A stretch of DNA of 64,000 bases from Ischnura elegans (GCF_921293095.1 NC_060259.1:3472001-3536000), one strand, 5' to 3'; positions 23,605-36,197 are shown, numbered from the stretch's first letter. The notes: generated by a model not told the origin, from the sequence alone. Program-made: numbers and translations.

Positions 23605-25179
23605 TAAGGGTGCTATTCGTAGACGGCACTTTAAGCTAAAGTATACATTAGCTGGGCTAAAGTCTGCTTTCTCTGTTTCATAAACACCACTTTAGAAGAA
23701 AAATGGCAGAATTGTCACTTTACCGTAAAGTGCCCAACCGAAGCTCACTTAGGGTAAAGTGTTCTTTATGGATGAATAAATATGGCTGCTTTTGAGGTTG
23801 AAATATGAAGATATTTGGGTTACGGAAATTAATAGGAATTAATTCTTTGGTGAGACTCAGCAGAAGACAGGCATATTTCAAGAAATAACCAGACACGTAA
23901 TGTGTCTCTCTTTCCGGAAAATATATCGAGTCAGTATTGCTGGAGATGACCCATTACTTCTGCAATTGAACTCTATTAGTCGTTATACTACCTAGGACAT
24001 TTTTACGATTATGTGATAATTACAGCACAGTAAGTGGTTGAATAGGTTGGCATAATTTGTGTTGATTTTGAAAACAAGCTAATTATGTTCTTAGGTTATG
24101 CATGTGTTTATATTCTAGAATTTCCCCCTAGAAATGATAGCAAATTTCTGTTTATATTGGAGCCAATGGTCCTCGTAAGCAGACTTGATTTTCATATCGT
24201 TTGGCAAACCAAATGCTATTTTCTAAACGTTTCATTGTATTTTAAGCGTTTTCATTCCATAATTGCTTTATGTACTCTTTCCACATGCCTCCATATTATG
24301 TTTAACATTTTCCTGTTTCTGTCATTTTGAAACTAGAGAGTTTTTGTTTCGTTTTTCGATTAGTCATTTGAATGTTTACAATGATGAAATAGTATCTTGC
24401 CATGAAAGGCAGCAATAAATAAGTAAAACATACTTTCCTTCATAGTCATATTATCTGCAGCTAAGCAATATTTTATCGAGGATGTACATTAGGGCGGATC
24501 GGAAAAATCGATTTTTTTCAAATCCATCTGGCCCAATGAAAAAAAGTTGTGGGACCGATCAAAAATAAGGCCTGAAAATTTTGAGACCTCTAGGTGAACC
24601 CCTGACCCTCGCTCAAATGCAATTTAGGGGGGGAAGGTCGAAGTTCGAAAAAGATAGTATTTTATGGTCACTTCCTATAGATTTTGCCGAGTTACTGCCC
24701 TTTTAGGGCAAAAATTTCGTGCATTTTGACGTATTTGCCACCGTTTAGCCACAAAATGCCTAATATGAGTCCGCGCCCGCGTAGAAAATATTCCAACGCC
24801 CACGCAGCGTCGCGGCTACAAGAGCCGCAGGCCGATCCCCTCCCCTCCCCGCTCGCTTCTACCCCTCCCACGCCTCCAATACAGCAAAATTCATCCCGCG
24901 TATGCTGCTAGGAGGTCATTTATCTTTGAAAATATAAATCGGAAGATGTTAGAAGGTAATAAAGGAAGCTTAGTGAGGCGACTTGTCCCTTTCGTCGGGG
25001 GTAAACAAATCGATGTTACCAACTTTTAGAGAAGTGATGAAATATTTTTAGATCCGAGAACGCAGGAAAGGAGCCTACGGTCCATGAAAAGGCCTCTCGA
25101 GTGGCTATAAAGGTGTGCGAACTATGGTGACGCTTCCCTTCCCTTATGTGTGTGACTAAATGGATTTAGCGGTACAACA

Positions 25180-27372
25180 GGGGCCTAAGTCTGTAACTTC
25201 GTTTTCTCCCGAGTTGGGAGAAAAGAGACTCGTGAAGCTCCAGTTTCATTCAACTGAAGTCTGTAACGGTAACGGAGAAAACTTTCTCCCAGTAACGGAG
25301 ACTCTGACTCTCCTGGAGAGTATCTTTCTCCCGACTGAAGTCCGTAACGCGATTTGGAGAAACTGACGCGCCCTGGACGGGAGCTTGGGAGTCACCCGCC
25401 CGGGACCCGGCGATTCATTTTCTCCATAGGAGAAACGAGGAAAATACCAATGGCGGACCGTTGTGGGCGATCGTACTGCAGTTCTAATTGTATTCTAATA
25501 TGGTTTTTTACGTATTTGTGACAAAATAGAACACGAAAATGCATTCTTCAAGTTAGGCAGGCAACTTATGTAGTGTAATTTGTGACAAGAATAGAAATTT
25601 TTGTATGGCTGCATTTGCAAGGAAACTACGTGCAGTGAACTTTCATTGTGCCTCTAGTATAAGTGAACAAAATTTGTGTCCTTAGTGTACCCCTTAGTGA
25701 ATTGATTGCACATAGACGATGAAGTAAAGAGTGAAGTGTGTTGTGAATGTAACATCTTCGACGAAATTATTTCGCACGTATATAATTTAGGCTACGAATC
25801 AACTGTATACATTACGATGAAAGGTATCTAACTATGTATTGCGAAGGGGATATGTTTCATATTTGAACTAGTCTTACTTTAGGGATACATCGAACGCCTG
25901 TTAATTTTCATTCGTTTGTTCGCTTCTAAGTTCTGTTTGATTTTATTACGTATTGCATCTATTTCCAATTCCCGTTGTGAGATGTGAGGTTTTGGCAATG
26001 TTTACATTTCACGCATTTCGTTGTGTTGTTGTTTGTTTTTGTTTTGGTCATGTTACGGTGAGAGTGATAGTGAAATTCGAAGTTTGTTGGTGTTACAATA
26101 ACTGGTTTAGCAATTTGTTTCAACCTATTCATTTAATTGTCTTCGCAATGTTAATGTGAAATAACGTAATCTGATTCTAAGTCGTTAGTGATGAGTAGGA
26201 AGTGAGGTGTAAAGAATCCTTTCGAACTTCAAGGAGTGCAAATTCTTTTAGTGTGTGCAAAGTGATTGGAAAACCGATTATCATGTTTTATTAGTGTTAC
26301 ATAATGGTGTTTTATATTTATTGTGAGCCAAGATATTTATTGAAACAGTTGATTCCGAATATAATGATTATAAGTATTAAAAAGATAGAAATGTGTGCGT
26401 TGTAGTGCTGTATGTGATATGATGAGCAATAAATATGTACAAGTAAGGGTAATTTTGCTTTGTTTTCTCTATATATACCTCTAGTAAACCATTTTCCCCA
26501 TGTTTTCGCTATTCTACGCTGTCAGTCTTTGAAATTTTTAAAAGTAGCGAGGCAGGTTGTTGTGTTTCCTAAACTATAACATTTTGGGAGATTGTAACAT
26601 ATGTTACTAATTGCTGGCACGTAGGTATTTGCAAGAATAAATATGTACCATTCACACATTTATCTTAACGTTATTTTCTTTACGATTCTTTTCTGCATAG
26701 TAAAGTTTTTCAATTTTCTTTTTCCACTCCCACATTGTGTATTTCAGCTTTTCGAGGATAAATGCATGTAATACTGACGTTGATAGTTATGTTTTTCCAT
26801 ACTCATCATGCATTCACCAATGAAAGTAAGCATCCGAAGTGCAAAACAATATGCCATATATATCATCAATGAATACAGCGGCCGTTTGTATACAAGATTA
26901 CCTACATCTAAAACATAAAAATGCTTTGGTGTTACGCATTAGTCTCTCCTTTTTCAATGGTATAATATACTCTTTTGTGTGTACTAATGAACAAATATAT
27001 CTGCGATGGATTTAAATCGATTTATCCACTATCAATTATAATTTCGATGCATCAATTTCTTTTATTTGAAAGTTTAACTTTAATGATGAACGAGTAGCCC
27101 TTATTACAGGTGAGAATCGTTTGATTTCCCTCTCGTTTTTTTATTTGAAACAAAGCTTTTCTATTGGTTCTTCACGGTATCGCCGGCTTCGGATTCAATA
27201 TTTTTCATACCTACCTGCCGTTCCTGTCCGATACCGAGAATTAGAGTTTTCTCCGGTAGCGGCCAGGAACTGATGTTCTCTCCGCCAAGTTACGGACTAC
27301 AGTCGGGAGAAAACTACGGGAGAGTACAGAGTCTCCGGAGAAAGGAGAATTCAAGTTACGGACTTAGGCCCC
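25180..27372. mobile_element. Inner inverted-repeat element nested in the middle one
   Basis: The ends are inverted: GGGGCCTAAGTCTGTAACTT at 25180 and, from the right end, GGGGCCTAAGTCCGTAACTT ending at 27372. Subterminal repeats of GAAGTCYGTAAC and CTTTCTCC/GGAGAAAG fill about 150-250 bp at each side. The ~1.9-kb interior is AT-rich and has no convincing coding region. The element lies 57 bp inside the left TIR of the middle element, so it inserted later. Confidence 0.65.
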
Positions 27373-28260
27373 AGGAAGTACTAAAACTTAAAGAAATTGC
27401 GAATAGGCCAAAAGTAGGGTTTTTTGCTTAAGTAAAAACCTGAAGCAGTTTTGAAAGAACTTATGCGATATTTTTGCGTGTAAGTGCAAGAAGGAGCATA
27501 ATGTTCCCCCCAATGAAGAAGTATGTTGAGAGACCAGCGGGCGAAACTAAAGATGATGGCTGCTGGATTGAGTCCTAAAGAAACTAGACAACTGAGGAAA
27601 AAAGACAATCGTCGGAGAGTGTTGAGTCGACATCGTCAATTCTTGTATGGGAAAATAGTATCAAAAGTTTTCTTCATCAATTCATCCGAAGAAAATTAAA
27701 CTGAAGAGAAATCATCCGATTTTTGTCTCTACGTTTCTCATCAAATAAAAATTCAGGGCTAAACTCAAACTGGAACTTCTGCGTGGAAAATGCGTCTGCC
27801 AAATATGATACAGGTATATGCAAGAACCAAGAAACAGCAATGATCGTCCCCGTAACTTTAGTTGACGCAAAAATCATAACTTCGTAAGAAACATCCAAGG
27901 TAGTGTGCAAGAATTATTTACGTAGACAGAAAAAGATGCTAATTATTGTGAATACGAAAAGAGAAGTATCAAAGGGTATCATCAAAGGGCTACATTTTTA
28001 TGGAGTGAAAGACTATACTTTTGTCTGATGAAAAAAGGCAAGAGCACTTATCAATCCAAGTTTAGAGGGAATGTGTGATGTTAGTTGAAGAAACAGAGTC
28101 CCACATTTGGGTTTGCCTCTGCGATCTGCGATTCTCGATTCCTTTCCGAGTGAAAATTAGATACACAAAAATAAAAAGGATTTGAATGCGATGGTGAAAA
28201 CCGCCCAAAAAGGAGGTATCATCCCTATGCTACAAGCATAATTCCAACATCCCTTGCTAT

Positions 28261-28385
28261 GTGAGTAAACTCTTCTCGGGATTCCCACCGGGTTAATTTT
28301 TCCATAATGGCAAACGTTTCAAGCTCCGACTCGGGGCTCATCATCAGGGATAAATTTCGTTGAATCCCGAGAAGAGTTTACCCAC
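28261..28385 (-). repeat. Inverted repeat with hammerhead-like core
   Basis: A 24-bp inverted repeat (28261-28284 and 28362-28385, one mismatch) encloses, on the minus strand, CTGATGA (28347-28341), a 20-nt segment able to form a GC-rich hairpin, and GAAAC (28320-28316) followed by GTTTGCC. The order of boxes matches hammerhead ribozymes of Penelope-like elements. The bases flanking the hairpin are non-canonical, so this may be a decayed relative. No Penelope coding sequence lies next to it. Confidence 0.4.
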
Positions 28386-30416
28386 ATCATTCTCCGGGAA
28401 AGCATCAAATCATATTTCATCCCTTACAGAGGACTATTTGCTAATTGCACTAAGTTGACTTAGATTTGCGGCATAAACATTGGGAGGGCAATCTAAGGAC
28501 CGAATTAGCGTTGTTGCAAGTATGCGTTTGGCGGCCGATCCGAGATTTTTTAAAGTGCTGGATTTTAATATCAACTTTAAGGACTACTCGCTGATGACAT
28601 ATTGGAGAGAGACCACAGTACCTCCGGCTACATCTGACCTTAGTGCTGTGGATTTTCAAAAATCTATTGATGAACTTTCAAATTTGAAGTTAAATATTTC
28701 TTTTTATTATAGATACGGACGAGAGATTCGTGAAGAAATTCACCAAAACTTTGTTGACAAGAGCGAAAGACGAGGAATGACACTGACATAAGAAATACAG
28801 ATTGGAAAGCAGGTAATTGAAAAATTCTTTCGTGATTGTTCCTCCACAGACGATACTGAAACATTAAATATTTAGACTAACGAAGTAAGACGCACTTGGT
28901 GAGAATTTTGGTGCATTTGGCGCGTGGGAGAAGCTTGCGAGGAGGGGACGCGAGCGGCTTTCGCCCAAAATCCATTTAATCACATCTGTCGGACAAAGCC
29001 GAAATTGGAGCGCATATCTGAAGTTAGCACACCTTTACAGCCACTCGAGAGGCCTTTTCATGGACCGTAGGCTCCTTTCCTGCGTTCTCGGATCTAAAAA
29101 TATTTCATCACTTCTCTAAAAGTTGGTAACATCGATTTGTTTACCCCCGACGAAAGGGACAAGTCGTCTCACTAAGCTTCCTTTATTACCTTCTAACATC
29201 TTCCGATATATATTTTCAAAGATAAATGACCTCCTAGCAGCATACGCGGGATGAATTTTGCTGTGTTGGAGGCGTGGGAGGGGTAGAAGCGAGCGGGGAG
29301 GGGAGGGGATCGGCCTGCGGCTCTTGTAGCCGCGACGCTGCGTGGGCGTTGGAATATTTTCTTCGCGGGCGCGGACTCAAATTAGGCATTTTGTGGCTAA
29401 ACGGTGGCAAATACGTCAAAATGCACGAAATTTTTGCCCTAAAAGGGCAGTAACTCGGCAAAATCTATAGGAAGTGACCATAAAATACTATCTTTTTCGA
29501 ACTTCGACCTTCCCCCCCTAAATTGCATTTCAGCGAGGGTCACAGGTTCACGTAGAGGTCTCAAAATTTTCAGGCCTTATTTTTGATCGGTCCCACAACT
29601 TTTTTTCATTGGGCCAGATGGATTTGAAAAAAATCGATTTTTCCGATCCGCCCTAATGTACATACATACAGCCGCATACATCAACATCCCAAGAATTAAA
29701 ATACTGGTAAGAACAAAAAAATTCAATAAACATCAATACCTACTTCAAAATATGCGTCCACCTGAGACAACCACTGATTGGAAAATCTTCAAATTGATTA
29801 CTACAGTTTCAAGTTAACGTGAGAGAATTTCACTATTTCACCCACCTTCAATGAACTTATACCATCAAACTTCGACTAACATGTAGTCCAAACAACCGTG
29901 TGCAGTTAAACAGGCAAGATTATCATAAAATGATGTGAAAATATCAGCATTTGTATCTTTACTTTGCTGAAAACATCGAAGTGCATTTCCAATGCAGGAA
30001 GCCAATTAAAAGTGAGCTTTTATTCACCTAACTCAGTCATTATCATACAAAAAAGTTAGTGGGGAAAAGCTTTGGACAAAGCAGTATTAATTTACATCTG
30101 CACACAAAATGAGAGAACGAGAAAATGTAGCTTAATAAAATCTTTGCACAATACAAAATGGAAACCTAGTCCCCAAAAACCTGTAAACAACTTAGCAATT
30201 CATATCCTGAGTCAACTTTTTGTTAACCTTTACGAAGCGTTCATTGCCAACACTCAAAATTTCAATGCCTGATCGAGACTTAAGCAGCTACAGTTCCACT
30301 TTATAAAGTGAGATCCTGGGGATGCCTTTGAAGTGAACTTTAGCTAAACTCTCACTTTACCGTAAAGAGACTTTGTAAAGTGAGCAATTTTAGTGTCTCT
30401 ATGAATCGCACCCTTA

Positions 30417-32270
30417 AATGCTTTTTTACCCCAAAAAAACTTTGTATGGCACTGCATAACATAATAAATAAAAATGTAAATGAAATACAAAGATTTCTTA
30501 AAAATCTAATGGCACAATTAAGTGGTCATAATCCCAATTGGTTATGCATCATTGTAATTCCAAATACATACAGCTACACCATTGATATAAAAAGACTGAC
30601 TATAAGATGGCCTGTAGGCAAAGATAAGGAATACCTTAGATGTACACCATGGCAATGTCAAAAATTTTACTTTTGCATATTTTCCTATCAAGGTTATTAA
30701 TTTGGTTTAGAGCAAAGCTTCATTTCCATGTCCATTACCGCGGGAGAAATCCACAGGTTGAACCACTTCAGGAACTTCAGTTTCAAGATACTGTCAGAGC
30801 AAACAAAAAATATGTAAAAATATGTCACCCAATAAAAAGCAGGTACTCATAAAGATGAATGCGAAAGTACATTAGCAATCCCATCAAGTTGATTACATAC
30901 CTCTAAGCTCCATGCCTTGGAATGTTAGAAATCCAATGGAATTTTTCAATATTCAATCCCATTCATCAGTTTAACTGCTCCATTATCCTGATCTAAGGTT
31001 TCACATTGTACTTGGGTGATGAATGACATCAATTCAGATACTGTCAAGGTAAAAAAAAAAAGATAAATGACAATATGTAACCTGGTAAAAGAGAGATGGC
31101 CATAGATGTGAATATCAAAGTACATAGTCAATTCCATCAAGTTCAACACGAGCCATTCCATATCAATGCAACACACTTAAAATAAAGTGATGGCATGTAT
31201 AGCAGGCGTTCCAGTCTGCTTCTTCAGGCTGGAAGTCAAGGTTCAAATGAAAAAAAAATGTCAACTGAATTAAAAAATCAGCTTGAGTTGACATAAATAA
31301 AATAGACAAGTGCCTATTCAGAAACACCTAAAGTGGGGGAACTTGAAAATTTGGAGAGTGAGATGTTTCAAATTTGATGACTCTCGACATTTAAACAATA
31401 TTCTTTTGACAGGTGGAACATCTAAATTAAGTCATAATTTAGGAGTTTGAGACATAATGACATAGAACCTCTGATGATAAAATAGATGCACATGACTATG
31501 GGCCTATCTGAGGCTTTCTGAGTCCGTACTTCACAAGACTTAATCTACAACCAGATAATGAATGACTATCTTGTTTCTCTGTTGGTGAGACTTTTTCCTT
31601 ACATTTTTATTGAAGATAAAATTAAGTACCACATGGCTAAGCTATTACATTATGTCATGATGATGATCAAATCTGTTGAGTGATTCATTTATTAGCTTAA
31701 TTATTAGCTGGACTGAGTGGCCACACCCCACTTGTGAATATTCAACTCAACAAATCATAAAATGAATGAGTGACAATGCCAAGCAAAATGTGGCATAGAA
31801 AATAACTTAAGTAATAACAAGCAATGCAGTGCAAAATAGCATTTCAACTGATCACCAATTGATTGAAACATACGTACATAATTCTGAATATTGCCCTTGA
31901 GAAACTGTTACACCTAAAACTTTGCAAGACTCCCTTGAAGTAAATTTAAATTTAACATATTCCACTCTGACTGTAAAATTCAGTTCATTACTGTAACCTT
32001 ACTCAGACTAGATCATTTAATGTGATCTGTAAAACTGGGATTATCATAAAATAACCTGCAACATGGCCTCCATTAGGCCACCAGCTCTCTAGCTCCATTA
32101 GGACTGCCACAAGTATAGCTGAAACAACACCATTAATTTATGAGCCAGTTTTTCCAAACATAAGAATTCTTATTCCATAAAGAAACTTATATCAATTTTA
32201 AAATTTGGTAGATATTTAGTATCAGAACCAGCTATGGGTGTACCACTTTTGAACAATATTAAAATTACGA
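30417..32270. other. Intergenic, no gene seen
   Basis: AT-rich sequence with short unsupported frames. A tRNA-like stretch near 31195-31260, with a GGTTCAAAT box, is too degenerate to call. Confidence 0.55.
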
Positions 32271-32321
32271 TTTTTCAACAGTAAAGGGCACCCAACAGTT
32301 CAGAACCTCAATCATACAAAT

Positions 32322-32960
32322 CCAATGTCTCACGATAGAAGAGGATAACTCCAGTTCAGATCAAAGGGGATGTAATCGTAAAATTAAATTTCAAAGATCA
32401 TTACCTATTCCATTGCGTTGAAATTTATCCAAAAATCACACCCCAACATGATAGAAATCCAAGAGCATTTTACAACAGATCTTGCCAATATTCACTTAAC
32501 CATGTCCAGCATACAAAGCCAATGTCTCATGCTATACGCGACTGATGAATTATAGCATAAATTTCACTGTGAAGAAAAAAAATAAGATAGGTTCCCATTC
32601 GAAGAGGTCATATTCATAGAATGTAATTAGAGTTCTTACCTATTTCATTGAGTTGATCTTTATCCAACATTCACACCTCAACGTGATAGAAATTGAAGAG
32701 CTTTTTTCAATAGAATACGCCAATTTTCACTTAACAAAATACACCATACACGTCCAATGTCTCATGCTATATGTGATTGATGAATAATAGCATATATTAC
32801 ACTATGAAGAAAAAAAGCAAATGGGATAAGGTGCACAATCAAAGAGGTTCTAGTCATAGAATTTAATTAAAATAATTACCTATTCCATAGAGTTGACCAC
32901 GTCCAACATTCACACCTCAACATGATAGAAATTCAATTCAAGGGCACATCCTTCCTTACT
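32322..32960 (+). repeat. Diverged ~237-bp tandem repeat (about 3 copies)
   Basis: Landmark TTACCTATT(C/T)CAT recurs at 32401, 32636 and 32876 (spacing 235 and 240 bp). It is followed each time by a CACACCYCAACRTGATAGAAAT-like segment. CCAATGTCTCA recurs at about 32322, 32519 and 32754. Identity between copies is moderate, so the array is old. No coding potential is seen. Confidence 0.7.
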
Positions 32961-33462
32961 CAAATATCGAACATCCATAATTATTTCCACTTATTTTCAT
33001 GTTTTAATTGTCCAGATAACGAGATAACTGAGTAATACTGGTAATACCTCGAGCAAAACGAATGTTTCTGTCAACAACAACATAGGCAGGTGAAGCAACT
33101 GCACAATGTTCACATAGTACAGTGGCGTAGGTTACTTTTGCACAATATGCATTAATCCGTATAAAATATCGTTCATATGTATCCGCAGATAACATTACAC
33201 AATATTAAAATATGTTTCTTCCGCTGCACTGCTCTTTATTTTGCCAATGAAAAGTAATTCACACTAAAAGGATTATGTTGGTAATAGCATGAAGGATATC
33301 GAATAGGATGCTGAACTTGATGAATTTTACTAGCGCCCCAGGTCTTCACGCGGTGTCTTATCCACAACATTAGGTAAGCCGGCGGCCTATACTTCTTTCA
33401 CGGCCTTGACTCGGAGTGTCCAACACAGGTCACTCGTTTCCGAGGGGTGTCCGAGGGAGCAA

Positions 33463-33560
33463 CGTCACTCGAGTGACGTCTTGGAATACCAAAGTAGCGA
33501 CCGAGTGCAGTTGGGAGTGAGGGAAATCAACACTCGAGTGACGTTCTGGAATATGGCCCT
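33463..33560. mobile_element. Possible single end of an inverted-repeat element
   Basis: Read from the right, the end is AGGGCCATATTCCAGAACGT, followed by CACTCGAGTG. A second TTCCAAGACGTCACTCGAGT-like copy lies 70 bp further in, over the palindrome CGTCACTCGAGTGACG (33463-33478). The terminus resembles those at 20476 and 25180. No matching left end was identified. Confidence 0.35.
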
Positions 33561-34316
33561 AAGTCTTTATCTTGCCGCAAAATGTGCTTCATAATTTTTT
33601 TAATTTTTACTTTTGCTCTTTAAAAGAGTTATTCGAAAAGGTTATTTTAGAGGTTCATCAATTTCAGGGCATTTTCAAGGAGCAAATTCACTAAATAGAT
33701 AATTGAACCATAATATATAATTAAATTTTATAAGCTGTGGAGTTCCTACTTCCCATAGTTTTTCTTACAAAATTTTATTTTTCAAATTCTATCTTGTTTT
33801 TAGAGCGGGCGAATCTTCCGCTGAGAGGGGGCCATCATGAGCGCCAGCCGAGGGCCCCCAATCACCCCAGCCCGTCCCTGTGTCTTCCTTATAAGCTCAC
33901 AGCCCTCTCTCCGTCCTCTCCACGTGTGTCATCACCTCGAGCCCCACGTGTGCTTGGTCCGCCTGATCAGTCTAGAGTGACGAGAGCATGTGCTTCGCTC
34001 TGCATTTATTTTTTTCTTCTTTTGTGGACAGTAATCAACGAAGATAATATTCCATCTAAACAGTCAGAATATACCAGGAACCCTTCGAGATATTTTCTTG
34101 TCTCTTGATGGAGCTTCAAAACCACGGGCTTCAGTTCACTAGAACTGTTCATGCTGCGTGATGTTCTTTCCGGCAATGTGTAGAAATTCTCGTCGGGTGC
34201 TCTTCCTGTGTGTGGTTATTTTTATTTATAATTAGGGAGCCTACGAAATGGGAATAGTGTTGAAAGGTAAACAAGAGACTTGCAAGTCTGTTTGTTAGGT
34301 TTTAGTTAAGTCATTG
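33561..34316. other. Intergenic, no gene seen
   Basis: A modest C-rich patch at 33800-33980 is surrounded by AT-rich DNA. An open frame across it has no recognised homology. Part of this stretch could be decayed upstream piggyBac sequence, but none was recognised. Confidence 0.45.
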
Positions 34317-34844
34317 GTAAGGTGGATCTCAAGGGCCTATTATTGCATTCATACCCAATGGAAAGAAAATTCCATAAAAAGTGGTGTATGAAGTTACTTT
34401 GGAGACTGTTGAATTCCGCAGTCTTTAATTCATATGCTATTCACAGGGAACACACAATAGAAAATTGGCCCTATTATCACTTCGCGTGCAGCTGGCTGAG
34501 GTACTCTTAATATTGTTTAAATAGGCAACTCCATACGGACGGTGTGGACACAGAAGAGGGACATACGGTAACTCCGTAGGTCCTCATTCTGTGGTTTGGA
34601 CAAGGGCGTCACTCCTTAATAATAATATTTATTACAGAGACAATCAATAAACAATAACAGTCTTACACAATTTAGTACCGACACACACCGAGAGACATTT
34701 CCTAAGGAGAATTCCTGCTGCTAGGAAGGAAACCCCCAAAGGAGGTGTGCAGTTTGTGCCAATCATGGGGAAAGAAGAGAAAGCTGGTGTGAACAATGTT
34801 CAGTGGATTGCTTCCTATCATGTCACTCAAAGCAGAATTACTAA
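34317..34844 (+). pseudogene. piggyBac transposase C-terminal remnant
   Basis: From 34317 the frame reads KVDLKGLLLHSYPMERKFHK and continues to NSAVFNSYAIHR, which matches the end of the piggyBac catalytic region (family pattern VD.KD..L..Y...RK..KW). A frameshift near 34490 leads to RVQLAEVLL. The last part, 34728-34844, reads NPQRRCAVCANHGERRESWC and ends with CSVDCFLSCHSKQNY and a TAA. That is the cysteine-rich zinc-binding tail that binds the transposon ends in this family. At least two frameshifts separate the pieces and the rest of the gene is missing. Confidence 0.8.
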
Positions 34845-36194
34845 GGTAAAGTCAATTGAATATTTTCATCTTGACGTTAGAAACAACAGAACTTACGTAC
34901 TTATATGAAATGATTCGGTAATAATAGAACAAATTCAAAGAAATGGGCGAAGTTGCAATTTATCAAGTAGGCAAAATGGGTAATCCTATCGAAAATACCC
35001 AATTTGTTATGAAATTTTCAACCCCATATCACTAAAATAAATCATGTCTATAGAAAAAATGCATGGGATGCTAGATATCTGGCAGCTTGATCTAAGCTAA
35101 ATTTCAATCTTTGAAAACTGAAAATTTATTCATTAGTTCAGAGAACGAGATACATTAAACAATAAATATTTATTAAAATTGCTTGAAAAATTATCACAGA
35201 GTAGCGCATTATGTAACACATTTTTACAATTATCTTCGACAATACTGATCATATATCATGAAAGTCAAACTATTGAATGATAGCATGCTAAAAAAGGCAA
35301 AGTCATCTAAATCTCATCCGGCTGCTTGGATGGGATTAGATTAAATGCCTGCTGCACTTGAGGGGTTAACACTTTTTTTAACGTTTATTTTCATAAGCCT
35401 TCTGTTGATTTCTCTGTAGTAAATTTGTGTCTATATTCCCTTTGTAGAAATTTTTCGTTTTATGTCACGAGTTTATTGATTATCAATAAAATCAATGATT
35501 TTACAATCATTGACGTAATTGGTGTTCGGATCAGGACATATTTAAAATTTATATTAATGACTTTCCTATTTCGTGGTACCGATTCGGCGATTAAGTACGC
35601 AAAAAACCGCTATTTATGTTGCTAAATCTAAAGGCAAAATTTCTTTCGGAGGTAACGAGATGAGCCTTGTCAGAGACGAAACTGGGGTTCATGAAACGAT
35701 ACCAGAGTGCGAAGAACGGGACTGACGCAAGTCTCGTCTCGTGGCAACATTACCATTCACATATATTGGCATCTGGAAGGGAATCCAGGTGGCACCACTA
35801 AATTAGGTGCCATGGCCGAATGGAGGTGATCGGTTCCTTAAGATGTTTGTTCGTGTGAAACGATAGCCAGCCAACACAATACCGTTTAGCCGAATATCAA
35901 TAGCATTATGATGAAAAACATAGAAGTTCATGAGCAACAAAATGTGCGGCATTTATAATTGCACCAGCCAGTGTGAGATACCCCTAATTTGGGAAAGAAG
36001 TGGGAGCACGTCTTGAGAATGGGCAAGAGTTAGCTAGCTTATTTAAGAAAAAATTAGAATGGGTCATAGAGAAATACATGAAGGCACGACGTCAATGTAT
36101 TATTTAATGCCTACTTATTATGTTTACTTTATCTCTGCAGGTGAGCTTTTGTGAGATCCCGGACACACTCCGAGGGCCTCGCTGAAGGGGTAGT

Positions 36195-36197
<3 letters not shown>
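34845..36197. other. Intergenic, no gene seen
   Basis: No supported gene. A short palindromic stretch (TCAATGATTTTACAATCATTGA) lies near 35490. No piggyBac 3' terminus was located. Confidence 0.5.

Larger units (their letters stand above)
24490..29655. mobile_element. Middle element with ~633-bp terminal inverted repeats
   Basis: The left TIR (24490-25122) and right TIR (29022-29655) are near-perfect inverted copies starting TAGGGCGGATCGGAAAAATC. The element is flanked by an 8-bp direct repeat ATGTACAT (24482-24489 and 29656-29663), which is also a palindrome. An 8-bp duplication and TAGGG end resemble hAT elements, but such long TIRs are unusual for hAT, so the superfamily is open. A 75-codon open frame is present in each TIR only because the TIRs are copies. 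The interior holds a further inserted element and about 1.7 kb with no intact transposase. Confidence 0.8.
23605..30416. mobile_element. Outer inverted-repeat element interrupted by later insertions
   Basis: The ends are inverted: TAAGGGTGCTATTCGTAGA at 23605 and, from the right end at 30416, TAAGGGTGCGATTCATAGA. Both ends carry a subterminal CACTTTACCGTAAAG (23716-23730 and 30353-30367) and other CTTTA/TAAAG repeats. If the TIR starts at GGGTGC, the flanks are CTAA and TTAA, which could be a decayed TTAA target duplication. Without the nested middle element it would be about 1.6 kb. No transposase was seen. Confidence 0.5.

Noticed and set aside
24684-24911. A 75-codon frame duplicated at 29234-29461 on the other strand
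   Set aside because: Both copies lie in the terminal inverted repeats of one transposon, so the duplication follows from TIR identity. No protein family was recognised.
31195-31260. tRNA- or SINE-like stretch with GGTTCAAAT
   Set aside because: The A box and acceptor pairing are not convincing, and no second copy was seen in the window.
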